Of a DNA stretch of 14,349 nucleotides, positions 1-6,107 are shown piece by piece. Each line of letters opens with the position of its first letter. The stretch's first letter is position 1. The notes under the pieces are model-generated. The model was given only the letters and a program-made list of their open reading frames with translations. It was not told the origin of the DNA and did not search any database. Made by a program: the position numbers and the translations under genes. Source of the stretch: an uncultured Collinsella sp. (lineage in GTDB: Bacteria > Actinomycetota > Coriobacteriia > Coriobacteriales > Coriobacteriaceae); the NCBI GenBank assembly GCA_900542175.1, contig UQNC01000047.1:1-14349 (forward strand), read 5' to 3'.

Positions 1-155
1 AGTTCGCGATCCCCGGCCTTGACGACGAGTTCCGCGTCATCGTGTCTCCGTGGATCCTCTCCTCGCTGATCACCGACCGCCTTGCCGCTTACTACGAGAC
101 GGTCACCAAGCACAACCTCAACTATCGCCGCTACTATCACCAGTTCGACTACTAA
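1..155 (+). CDS. SIS-domain sugar isomerase/deglycase, C-terminal end (partial, FrlB-like)
   Basis: Only the last 50 codons are in the window (frame opening at base 3, TAA at 153-155). The visible tail contains VSPWILSSLITDRL and ends in HNLNYRRYYHQFDY. A closing segment with basic residues followed by aromatic residues is what I associate with SIS-domain proteins of the FrlB/AgaS type, which isomerise or deglycate phosphorylated sugars in the cytoplasm. The catalytic part lies upstream of the window, so the family call rests on the tail and on context: a Man-type PTS and a FrlC-like epimerase follow directly. A related tail recurs at 3978-4091. The substrate could be a fructoselysine- or glucoselysine-6-phosphate-like compound or another amino sugar phosphate. 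I am fairly sure of the coding frame and moderately sure of the family. Confidence 0.6.
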   Translation, partial: FAIPGLDDEFRVIVSPWILSSLITDRLAAYYETVTKHNLNYRRYYHQFDY

Positions 156-190
156 TCGGTGATAAATAAGCTACTGATCAAGAAGCACCC

Positions 191-219
191 TGCCCGGGCG
201 CATGCGTCCGGGCATTTTT
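191..219 (+). terminator. Rho-independent terminator between SIS gene and PTS IIA
   Basis: The stem is TGCCCGG (191-197) with CCGGGCA (208-214), extended inward by a G-U pair and two or three more pairs over a CATG loop, and followed by TTTTT. It lies 36 bp after the SIS stop and about 30 bp before the IIA start. It should end or reduce transcription entering the PTS genes, acting as partial read-through or attenuation unless a separate promoter exists between 156 and 249. Confidence 0.75.
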
Positions 220-249
220 ATGCCGAAATTCGCAAGAAAGGGGAATCAA

Positions 250-666
250 ATGAGGCAGTTTATCGTGGCGTCCCATGCTCATTTCGCGTCTGGAATCGTC
301 GAGAGCATCGGCCTGCTTTCCGGTGAGCGCGAAAACGTCCATCCGCTGTCTATGTATGTCGACGGAAACGAGGACCTGGTCAAGGAGGCTGCGGCGGTTC
401 TTGACGGGTTCGCTGCGGACGACGAAGTTGTCGTGTGCACCGACCTCTTTGGTGGCAGCGTCAACAACGAGTTCACCAAGATCGTCCAGACGCGCCCCAA
501 CACGCACCTAGTGACCAATATGAACCTGCCACTCCTTATTCAGCTGCTGTTCGTACCCGACTCCACCCCGATCGATGAGGTCATTCGCCAGATCGTCGAG
601 GCGGACGACACCAAGGTCAAGTACGTCAACGACCTGCTGGGGCAGGCCGAACTCGATGAGTTTTAA
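250..666 (+). CDS. PTS mannose/fructose/sorbose family EIIA subunit
   Basis: This 138-residue protein has the length of a stand-alone EIIA of the mannose family (E. coli ManX N-terminal domain fold). It accepts phosphate from HPr on a histidine and passes it to EIIB in the cytoplasm. The N-terminus MRQFIVASHAHFASG aligns with the ManX active-site segment (IVIGTHG), making His9 the likely phosphorylated residue. VVCTDLFGGSVNNEF near residues 57-71 matches the conserved 'D(L)FGGSPxN' strand-loop. I start at ATG 250 because AAGGGG lies a proper distance upstream. An in-frame upstream start at 202 would lie inside the terminator. IIB follows after 16 bp, so the two are probably cotranscribed. It looks intact. 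Confidence 0.92.
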   Translation: MRQFIVASHAHFASGIVESIGLLSGERENVHPLSMYVDGNEDLVKEAAAVLDGFAADDEVVVCTDLFGGSVNNEFTKIVQTRPNTHLVTNMNLPLLIQLLFVPDSTPIDEVIRQIVEADDTKVKYVNDLLGQAELDEF

Positions 667-682
667 TCGCTAGGAGCACACC

Positions 683-1153
683 ATGATTCAAATGATTCGC
701 GTAGATTATCGACTGCTTCACGGCCAGGTCGCTGTTAGCTGGACCTCGGCTTTGGGTGCCGACTGCATCCTGCTGGTGAGCGATACGGTTCTCAATGACA
801 AGCTTCGCCTGCAGGCCCTGTCCCTTGCAAAGCCGGAGGGCTGCAAGGTCGTCGTCAAAAACACCGAGGATGCCGTCAAGGCGCTCCAGAGCGGTGTGAC
901 CGATAAGTACAAGCTCTTCGTGGTTTGCGAGACGATCCAGCAGGCCGGTGCCGTCGCCAAGGCGATGGGCGTCAAGAAGATCAACCTCGGCAATGTTGCC
1001 TTTAGCGAGGATGCCCGCCAGGTCTAGACGAGCGTGTTCCTTACGCCCGAGAACGAGGCCTACGTGAAGGAGCTGCTCGGCGAGGGCTACGAGCTGTTCA
1101 TTCAGATGATTCCGGCAGATGCGAAGACTGACGCCGCGAAGGTCATCGGTTAG
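683..1153 (+). pseudogene. PTS mannose-family EIIB subunit with in-frame amber stop
   Basis: EIIB takes phosphate from EIIA and gives it to the incoming sugar. The N-terminal segment VDYRLLHGQVAVSW carries the family phosphorylation site (DxRLxHGQV), with His13 as the expected residue. INLGNVAFSEDARQV is the usual strand late in the domain. At codon 115 the frame meets TAG (1025-1027), giving a 114-residue product. Without any shift the same frame then reads TSVFLTPENEAYVKE and on to GYELFIQMIPAD, ending at TAG 1151-1153. The joined length of 156 residues is normal for EIIB, so only one codon is broken. The lost 41 residues include the C-terminal helix and strand, so the truncated form is probably impaired. 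TAG is one substitution from CAG, AAG, TCG or TTG. This may be a recent mutation, a sequencing error, or suppressed in vivo. The start has the RBS TAGGAG. Confidence 0.85.
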
Positions 1154-1161
1154 GGGCCATC

Positions 1162-1953
1162 ATGGTTATCAAGACAATCCTGATTTTCCTTATTGCCCTT
1201 TTGGGTTATTCCGAGTGGCTGACGGGCACGAGCTACCTCCAGCGCCCGATCGTGCTCGGACCTCTGGTTGGCCTTGTCATGGGCGACATGGTGACCGGCA
1301 CGATCATGGGCGCCACGATGGAGCTTGCCATGGTCGGCGCCATCTCGGTCGGTGCGTATAACCCGCCCGATACGATTTCCGGAACCATCCTGGGCGTGTC
1401 GCTTGCCATGCAGGCCGGCGCAGACGCTTCGGCGGCCCTGACCCTGGGCATTCCCATCGCAACGATCGTCCTGGCGCTCGATACTGCCCTGGGTCAGCCG
1501 GTGATGCTGCTGCTGGTGCACCGTATCGACAAAAACGTCGAGGACGGAGACACCAAGGCCATCACGCGCAACATGCTTATCGCGGGTTATGCGCAGAGCT
1601 GGTGCGGCCTGCTGATTATTCCCCTGGCATTCTTCTTTGGCGCCGATGCCGTCGCCAGCCTGCTCAACATCATCCCCGATTTCGTTCAGACCGGCATGGA
1701 TGTCGCCGCCGCCTTCTTGCCCGCACTCGGCTTTGCGATGCTGGCGCAGATGATTATGAACAAAACGGTGGCTCCGTTCTTCTTCGCCGGCTTCTTCCTC
1801 GTCGCCTACTTTGGCATTAGCACGACGGGCGTGGCGATTTTTGCCGCGATCATCGTCGTCGCGATGACGGTTTTGGGCGAGAAGAAAAAGGCGGAGCAGC
1901 CCGCAGTGGCAACCGAGGATCCTGCGATTGGGAGTGGGTTCGATGAGTTTTAA
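1162..1953 (+). CDS. PTS mannose/sorbose family EIIC membrane subunit
   Basis: This 263-residue, highly hydrophobic protein fits the EII-Sor (EIIC) family, which together with EIID forms the sugar channel in the cytoplasmic membrane. The first helix starts at the N-terminus (IKTILIFLIALLGY). RPIVLGPLVGLVMGD and the glycine-rich GATMELAMVGAISVGAYNPPD (about residues 53-73) match the conserved EIIC core, where ELxxxG is typical. Further segments cover the rest to about residue 240, followed by a charged cytoplasmic tail (GEKKKAEQ). It begins 8 bp after the IIB frame's final stop, with GGGG just upstream as a weak RBS. Translation may therefore be coupled to IIB, and the amber stop in IIB could exert polarity on it. 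Its end overlaps the IID start by 11 bp. It is intact. Confidence 0.93.
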   Translation: MVIKTILIFLIALLGYSEWLTGTSYLQRPIVLGPLVGLVMGDMVTGTIMGATMELAMVGAISVGAYNPPDTISGTILGVSLAMQAGADASAALTLGIPIATIVLALDTALGQPVMLLLVHRIDKNVEDGDTKAITRNMLIAGYAQSWCGLLIIPLAFFFGADAVASLLNIIPDFVQTGMDVAAAFLPALGFAMLAQMIMNKTVAPFFFAGFFLVAYFGISTTGVAIFAAIIVVAMTVLGEKKKAEQPAVATEDPAIGSGFDEF

Positions 1954-2779
1954 GTTTGAGTCTTCTTATGACGGGCTGATTTCCCGCGCAGACCTTAAGA
2001 AGCTGTTCTGGCGCTCGATTCCCTATGAGCATTCCTGGAACTACGAGCGTATGGGCCATATCGGCTTTATGTGGGCCCTTATGCCGATCCTTCGCAAGCT
2101 GTATCCGCAGGATGCGGACTTTAAGGCCGCCCTTAAGCGCCATATGGAGCTCTATAACGTCACGCCGTACATCTCGACGCTCCCCATGTCCATTGCTGCC
2201 GCAATGGAGGAGGTCAACGCTACTGACGATAGCTTTGACACGAGCGCGATCTCTAATGTCAAGCTTGCTTTGATGGGACCGCTGTCCGGCGTGGGCGATG
2301 CCTTCTACTGGGGCACGCTGCGAATTTTGGCAACGGGTGTCGGCACGTCGCTGGCGCTGCAGGGCTCTATTCTTGGCCCGATTTTGTTCCTGCTCGTGTT
2401 CAACGTCCCTCACTACATCATCCGTTACCTGCTGACGTTTGTGGGATATCGCTTTGGCTCGGACATGATCAGCAAGGTCCAGGAATCGGGCATTATGGAC
2501 ACGATCGTCAAGATGGCCTCTATCATGGGCGCCATGGTGATCGGTGCTATGACCATGGAGATGGTCACCGTGGACATTCCGCTCATGGTCGGCGCGGGCG
2601 ATGGCGCTCAGACGCTCGCCGAGCTGCTCAACGGAATCTTCCCGGGCTTTGTCACGATGGGGCTGTTTGGAATCGTCTATCTCATGCTCAAGAAGAAGAT
2701 GAATCCGCTGCTCATCATGCTCGTGATCCTACTCGTGAGTATCGCCGGCGCGTTCTTTGGAGTGCTTGGTGTTCAGTAG
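1943..2779 (+). CDS. PTS mannose/sorbose family EIID membrane subunit
   Basis: This 278-residue protein has the usual EIID (EIID-AGA family) length and layout. It has an amphipathic N-terminal half with LFWRSIPYEHSWNYERM (residues about 20-36) and a membrane-embedded C-terminal half. The segment MGPLSGVGDAFYWGTLR (near 110-126) is the family signature around GPLxGxGDxxxW. The protein pairs with EIIC to translocate the sugar. The ATG at 1943 overlaps the IIC stop (ATGAGTTTTAA), a common arrangement for translational coupling, and GGGAG at 1930-1934 serves as RBS. An in-frame TTG at 1928 is less likely. It looks intact, with several C-terminal hydrophobic segments ending in LVILLVSIAGAFFGVLG. 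Confidence 0.93.
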   Translation: MSFKFESSYDGLISRADLKKLFWRSIPYEHSWNYERMGHIGFMWALMPILRKLYPQDADFKAALKRHMELYNVTPYISTLPMSIAAAMEEVNATDDSFDTSAISNVKLALMGPLSGVGDAFYWGTLRILATGVGTSLALQGSILGPILFLLVFNVPHYIIRYLLTFVGYRFGSDMISKVQESGIMDTIVKMASIMGAMVIGAMTMEMVTVDIPLMVGAGDGAQTLAELLNGIFPGFVTMGLFGIVYLMLKKKMNPLLIMLVILLVSIAGAFFGVLGVQ

Positions 2780-2811
2780 GGCATCCGTCATAATTAAAAC
2801 AATGTAAGAGG

Positions 2812-2845
2812 GGGCGTCGCGCACACTGTGCTGCGGCGCCCTTTT
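2812..2845 (+). terminator. Rho-independent terminator between IID and epimerase
   Basis: GGGCGTCGC (2812-2820) pairs with GCGGCGCCC (2833-2841), with one G-U pair. Inside it, GCAC/GTGC closes an ACT loop and one T is bulged. TTTT follows. It lies 33 bp after the IID stop and 18 bp before the epimerase start, so epimerase expression needs read-through or reinitiation. Confidence 0.75.
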
Positions 2846-2862
2846 GCCGAAAGGTGGACAAG

Positions 2863-3699
2863 ATGGAGTATCCACAGCTTGCCGTCATGAATATCAGCCA
2901 TCGCTATTTTGACCTTGAGGAGTTCTTTTCCTCGGCAGCGGCCTCGGGCTACACGTGTTGCGAGCTTTGGACCGGGGCGATGCATCTGTATGTCGATTGC
3001 CATGGATACGATTCGCTCGAGCAGGTGCGGGAGCTGTCGCAGCGGTATGGAGTTCGGATTGTGGGACTTTGTCCCGAACAGAACAACCCCAAGCCGTGGA
3101 ATATCGCGGCGCGCGGGAATGAGGCACGTGCCCGCACGCTCGCGTACTTTAAGAACGTTGTGGATATCGCGGCGGAACTTGGAGCCGAGCAGGTCATGGT
3201 CTCGAGCGGCTGGGCTTTTTTGGACGAGCCGGTCGAGGACGCATGGGGGCGCAGCGCCTCGATGCTGCGTTCGATTGCCGAGCATGCGGGGAAGCGCGAC
3301 GTTCGCTTGGTGCTCGAGGCTTTGCAGCCGGTTGAGTCTCTGATTGTGAATACCGCCGAGGATACGAAGCGCATGCTTGAAGCCGTCGATCATCCTGCAC
3401 TCAAGGCCTGTCTTGATATGGGTGCCATGGCGGTGGCGGGGGATACCATTGACGGATATTTTGATGTGCTCGGCGACGATGTTGCCCACGTACATTTTGT
3501 CGATGTTGCGGCAGACGGTACCACGCACCTTGCCTGGGGTGACGGCGGTCGCGATATGCGCGCCGACCTGGATAGACTGGTGGCGCGTGGCTACAAGGGC
3601 GTAGTTTCTGCAGAGACCTATGACGAACAGTACTTTGCCAATCCGGCGGCAGCCGATGCGCAGGTAATGGCAGAGTATCGTCGTGCGATTGGCGCCTAA
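2863..3699 (+). CDS. Sugar phosphate isomerase/epimerase, TIM barrel (FrlC-like)
   Basis: This is a 278-residue cytoplasmic protein of the xylose isomerase-like TIM-barrel family (AP endonuclease 2 fold). Its run of motifs resembles E. coli FrlC, fructoselysine 3-epimerase: an N-terminal GY-CELW strand (residues about 29-36), IVGLCPE near 65-71, LVLEALQPVES near 149-159, CLDMGAM near 183-189, HVHFVDVA near 209-216 and VSAETY near 248-253. The metal ligands of the related tagatose 3-epimerase (Glu, Asp, His, Glu) are matched by Glu152, Asp185, His211 and Glu251. I prefer ATG 2863, which has AAAGG 8 bp upstream, over GTG 2854, which lies inside that RBS. With the SIS gene and PTS it probably processes an imported ketose or ketosamine phosphate. 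The exact substrate cannot be read from the sequence, and other epimerases of this fold are possible. Confidence 0.82.
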   Translation: MEYPQLAVMNISHRYFDLEEFFSSAAASGYTCCELWTGAMHLYVDCHGYDSLEQVRELSQRYGVRIVGLCPEQNNPKPWNIAARGNEARARTLAYFKNVVDIAAELGAEQVMVSSGWAFLDEPVEDAWGRSASMLRSIAEHAGKRDVRLVLEALQPVESLIVNTAEDTKRMLEAVDHPALKACLDMGAMAVAGDTIDGYFDVLGDDVAHVHFVDVAADGTTHLAWGDGGRDMRADLDRLVARGYKGVVSAETYDEQYFANPAAADAQVMAEYRRAIGA

Positions 3700-3977
3700 G
3701 CGGGGCGGGCGTTGGGCTACCTGTCGGTCGAGGATTTCAGCCTAGTGCTCTCCGGGAAAATGAGATACGCCTTCCGGTCGAGGCTTCTGGCGGAAAGTTC
3801 ATCCCGGACTTGCGGCTCGGCTGACTATCCCACTCGTAGCCACGCTGTGCGGGTAGGCATCCGGGACTGTCTCGCGCTGGGGCCTTGCCCGGCGGGATGA
3901 CTTTGTCCGGGGAAGTGGGCTCCGCGAACTTCTCCGAGGAAGGGCACCGGCCCGGAGGCGGCCCTCTCGACCGTTTC
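3700..3977. other. Non-coding stretch between epimerase and SIS relic
   Basis: This stretch has no credible gene: short frames lack an RBS and recognisable motifs. It has no clear terminator after the epimerase. It does contain copy A of the inverted repeat (3789-3910) and a small direct repeat, CGGTCGAGG, at about 3724 and 3775. It reads as eroded sequence. Confidence 0.5.
3789..3910. repeat. Imperfect inverted repeat, copy A
   Basis: The left arm GGCGGAAAGTTCATCCCGGA (3789-3808) can pair with CGGGATGACTTTGTCCGG (3893-3910). TCATCCCG/CGGGATGA gives eight pairs, then AAAG/CTTT, then GG/CC, with small bulges. The same left arm with one change occurs at 4203-4222 (copy B). Two copies about 410 bp apart on either side of a gene relic suggest an intergenic repeat family or the ends of a small mobile element. 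No transposase is visible. Confidence 0.55.
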
Positions 3978-4091
3978 GTGTCCCCCTGGATCCTGTCCGT
4001 GCTGGCCACCGACCGCCTCTCGCGCAACTACGAGCTGGTCACCAAGCACAACCTCAAGTACCGCCGCTACTACCACCAGTTCGACTACTAA
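3978..4091 (+). pseudogene. SIS-domain protein relic (last 37 codons of a paralogue)
   Basis: The frame reads VSPWILSVLATDRL through HNLKYRRYYHQFDY and stops at TAA 4089-4091. By hand it matches the tail of the SIS gene at 42-155 at 30 of 37 residues and about 95 of 114 bases. Several differences are silent (for example TCT/TCC, CTT/CTC, TAT/TAC), so it is a diverged paralogue and not a fresh copy. Upstream of 3978 I see no SIS sequence. Codons continue open back to about 3885 but read as unrelated. The rest of the gene has therefore been deleted, and the 3' end survives together with its own terminator at 4145-4175. This suggests that a second, related operon once stood here. Confidence 0.8.
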
Positions 4092-4144
4092 GAGCTGGTC
4101 GCAGGTCCGATATCTTGGCTGGTTGATATCTCGACCCTACACAA

Positions 4145-4175
4145 GGGCGTCCGCATTTGCGCGGGCGCCCTTTTT
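4145..4175 (+). terminator. Strong Rho-independent terminator after SIS relic
   Basis: GGGCGTCCGC (4145-4154) pairs fully with GCGGGCGCCC (4161-4170), with one G-U pair. The loop is ATTTGC and TTTTT follows. It isolates the sugar operon from the kdp-like genes downstream. Confidence 0.88.
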
Positions 4176-4202
4176 GCGTTGCTGTCGGCGCAGGGTGTCC
4201 TC

Positions 4203-4283
4203 GGCGGAAAGCTCATCCCGGAATTTCAGCTTAGAATGGGATGGAGGACGATGAGAACGTCGGCGTTGGGATGAAGCTTTTCC
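4203..4283. repeat. Imperfect inverted repeat, copy B
   Basis: The left arm GGCGGAAAGCTCATCCCGGA (4203-4222) differs from copy A by one base. Its partner GGGATGAAGCTTTTCC (4268-4283) is complementary apart from two single-base bulges. CATCCC can also pair with GGGATG at 4238-4243. The element ends roughly where recognisable kinase coding sequence begins, so it may mark the junction of the deletion that removed the kinase N-terminus. Confidence 0.55.
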
Positions 4284-4284
4284 C

Positions 4285-5192
4285 ACCGGCATCCGGTTTG
4301 TACCTGCCCTTGCACTCTGGTGCCGATGCGCGGGCGTCATGGGTGTCTGCCTTATGGGCGTAGCTCCGCTTCCCGCGGAGTGCAACAAGGCCGGGGCCGT
4401 TGCGGGAGGGGCGTCGCTTGCCCTTGCCCGCGCAAGGGCGCTTGAGGAGCGCGAGAAGGCTACCGTTCTGGCTAAAAATGAACAGTTGCGCGTCAACCTG
4501 CTCAGGTCTACCTCGCATGACTCGAGAACGCTCTTTACGGCAATTTCGAGCAATGCCGATGTGCTCTTGTCCGATGGTGATGACCTGAGTGCCGAGAAGC
4601 GCGAAGGGTTTTGCGTGATATCCGTTCTGATGCTATGTGGTTCAATGCCACGGCGGAGAATCTGCTTGCGATCACGCGCTTGGAGAGTGGCGAGGCGCAC
4701 CTTTCGACGACGACCGAGCTGCTCGATGATATCGTCGAGAAAGCGCTGCGCCATATAAACCCGGACTCCGAGTTTCATGACATCGAGGTCGAGTCGAGCC
4801 GCGATCTTTTACTTGCCGATGTGGATGCGCATCTTAAGGTACAGGTTGTGGTGAACTTGCTGAACAATGCTGTTGCCCATACTCAGACGGGTTCGCATGT
4901 CCGCATCTCGTTGTGTGCCGATGCCGACATGGCCGCCGTGTGCGTGGAGGATAACGGCCCCGGTATTGCCGAGGGGGATCGTTTGCGTGTGTTCGAATCT
5001 TTCTGCACGGCAAGCCATGCTCTAATGGATTCAAAATGGAGCGCAGGCTTGGGTCTTGCTCTATGCAAATCGATCGTGGGGGCGCATGGCGGCAGCATTG
5101 GCGTCGACGCAGCCGAGCCGTATGGATGCACGTTTTGGTTTATGCTGCCCTTGCATCATATGGAGAATGGAGATATAGATCATGCCGATTGA
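4285..5192 (+). pseudogene. KdpD-like sensor histidine kinase, 3' remnant with frameshift
   Basis: KdpD senses potassium limitation or turgor and phosphorylates KdpE. Only the C-terminal part remains. The first frame (open from 4255) reads a degenerate GAF-like end (GVMGVCLMGVAPLPAE) and a coiled linker (ARARALEEREKATVLAKNEQLR). Then comes LLRSTSHDSRTLFTAI, where KdpD has SHDLRTPLT: the phosphorylated His (codon 4516-4518) is kept but the conserved Leu and Pro are gone. At the T run 4609-4612 one base is missing, and the coding moves to the frame LRDIRSDAMWFNATAENLLAITRLE. That frame continues with the N-box NLLNNAVAHT, G1 box DNGPGI (4950-4967) and G2 box GLGLAL (5046-5063), ending at TGA 5190-5192. 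The usual KdpD N-terminal sensor, USP and four membrane segments are absent. The kinase is very unlikely to work. The 5' edge is approximate. Confidence 0.82.
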
Positions 5193-5904
5193 GAGCCATG
5201 CAAAGATCCTTGTTGTCGAGGATGACACTATGGTTAGAAACCTGGTGCTCACGGCGCTTGAAGCTCAAAGTTTCGATCTTTTTGCCGAGTCTACGGGGCG
5301 AGGCGCCATCGCTTCTGCCGCCACGAATGCGCCCGATGTGGTTTTGCTCGACCTGGGGCTTCCCGATATCGACGGCATCGAGGTCGTTCGCGCTATACGC
5401 GTATGGTCCCAGATGCCGATCATCGTGGTGTCCGCCCGAGACGAAGACACCGATAAGATCGATGCGCTCGACGCGGGGGCTGATGACTATCTCACCAAGC
5501 CGTTTTCGATAGGCGAGTTCCAAGCGCGTATCCGCGCGACCCTGCGCCGTTCGAGCTACCTTTCGAATGCCCCTGCGCGTGAGAGCTCCATCTTCGAGAA
5601 CGGAGATCTTCGTATCGACTGCTCGGCGGGCGTGGCATACCTGTCCGGCGAGGAACTGCATTTGACGTCCATCGAGTACAAGCTCTTGTGCTTGCTGTCC
5701 CATAACGTGGACAGGGTTCTTACGCATAGCGTCATCTTGAATGAGGTTTGGGGCGCCGAGCACCAGGCGGACCTTGCGACGCTGCGCGTATTCATGGGCG
5801 CGCTTCGTAAGAAAATCGAGTTCGATCCGGTGCATCCCCGCTATATCCAAACTCATGTGGGCGTGGGCTATCGCATGATTCGCGCCACTGCGACTAAAGA
5901 TTAA
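5182..5904 (+). CDS. kdpE: KdpE-like response regulator (OmpR/PhoB family)
   Basis: This is a 240-residue transcription factor. The receiver domain covers residues about 7-122: acidic pocket EDD (13-15), phosphorylation site Asp57 in VVLLDLGLPDIDG, Ser84 and Lys106 in LTKPF. The winged-helix DNA-binding domain covers about 138-235 and ends in RYIQTHVGVGYRM. LDLGLPD, RVWSQMPIIVVSAR and ALDAGADDYLTKPF are strongly KdpE-like. KdpE normally activates the kdpFABC potassium pump. Here no kdpFABC is present and a different P-type ATPase follows after 203 bp, which makes that ATPase a natural target. The start codon overlaps the kinase stop by 11 bp, so it used to be translationally coupled. Its own kinase is broken, so it is either phosphorylated by another kinase or acting unphosphorylated. 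The reading frame itself is intact. Confidence 0.88.
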   Translation: MPIESHAKILVVEDDTMVRNLVLTALEAQSFDLFAESTGRGAIASAATNAPDVVLLDLGLPDIDGIEVVRAIRVWSQMPIIVVSARDEDTDKIDALDAGADDYLTKPFSIGEFQARIRATLRRSSYLSNAPARESSIFENGDLRIDCSAGVAYLSGEELHLTSIEYKLLCLLSHNVDRVLTHSVILNEVWGAEHQADLATLRVFMGALRKKIEFDPVHPRYIQTHVGVGYRMIRATATKD

Positions 5905-6107
5905 AAACAGTCACTGACCTGGGGTCTTTTGGCCTTCTTTATCCGAGTTTAACGGCACTTTTATGCCTGGAACATGTTGAATCGCGCAAGGGCGACAGCC
6001 TTGTTTTGGAGAGGCCCAAGGATGGCTATTCTTCCTCTGCGTTGGCGGAATTGCCGCCGACCGCGCATGCCCGTCGGGCACGTGCGCAATCAAAGAAAGG
6101 AGGACCC
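5905..6107 (+). promoter_or_regulatory. Structured leader upstream of the P-type ATPase
   Basis: This is a 203-bp gap with several possible hairpins. CCTTG (5999-6003) can pair either with CAAGG at 5987-5991 or with CAAGG at 6017-6021, an arrangement that allows alternative folds. GGCGG/CCGCC follows around 6045-6060. A strong stem at 6063-6087 (GCGCA-TGCCC, loop GTC, GGGCA-CG-TGCGC) ends 8 bp before the AAAGGAGG ribosome site. I could not match it to the M-box, ydaO (c-di-AMP) or yybP-ykoY consensus by eye. KdpE binding sites could also lie here. No confident -35/-10 pair was found. Confidence 0.4.

Noticed and set aside
202..249. Longer EIIA start at 202
   Set aside because: The start would lie inside the terminator hairpin. 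ATG 250 has a good RBS and gives the expected ManX-like N-terminus.
1025..1027. Programmed amber recoding (pyrrolysine) in EIIB
   Set aside because: No pyl genes or downstream structure can be seen, and pyrrolysine is not expected in a sugar PTS. Selenocysteine uses TGA. A plain nonsense mutation or sequence error is simpler.
1928..1942. TTG 1928 as the EIID start
   Set aside because: ATG 1943 has GGGAG upstream and the typical 11-bp coupling overlap with IIC.
3737..4076. Small minus-strand frames over the repeat and relic region
   Set aside because: They have no RBS and no recognisable domain, and they overlap the inverted repeat and the SIS relic that reads well on the + strand.
6006..6107. 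N-terminal extension of the ATPase from TTG 6006
   Set aside because: It would translate strong hairpins and the AAAGGAGG that sits correctly in front of TTG 6108. The extra residues (basic, Ala/Pro-rich) do not look like a P-type ATPase N-terminus.
5905..6107. Known riboswitch (M-box, ydaO c-di-AMP, yybP-ykoY) before the ATPase
   Set aside because: The conserved sequence blocks I know for these classes were not found by eye. Kept only as an unnamed structured leader.
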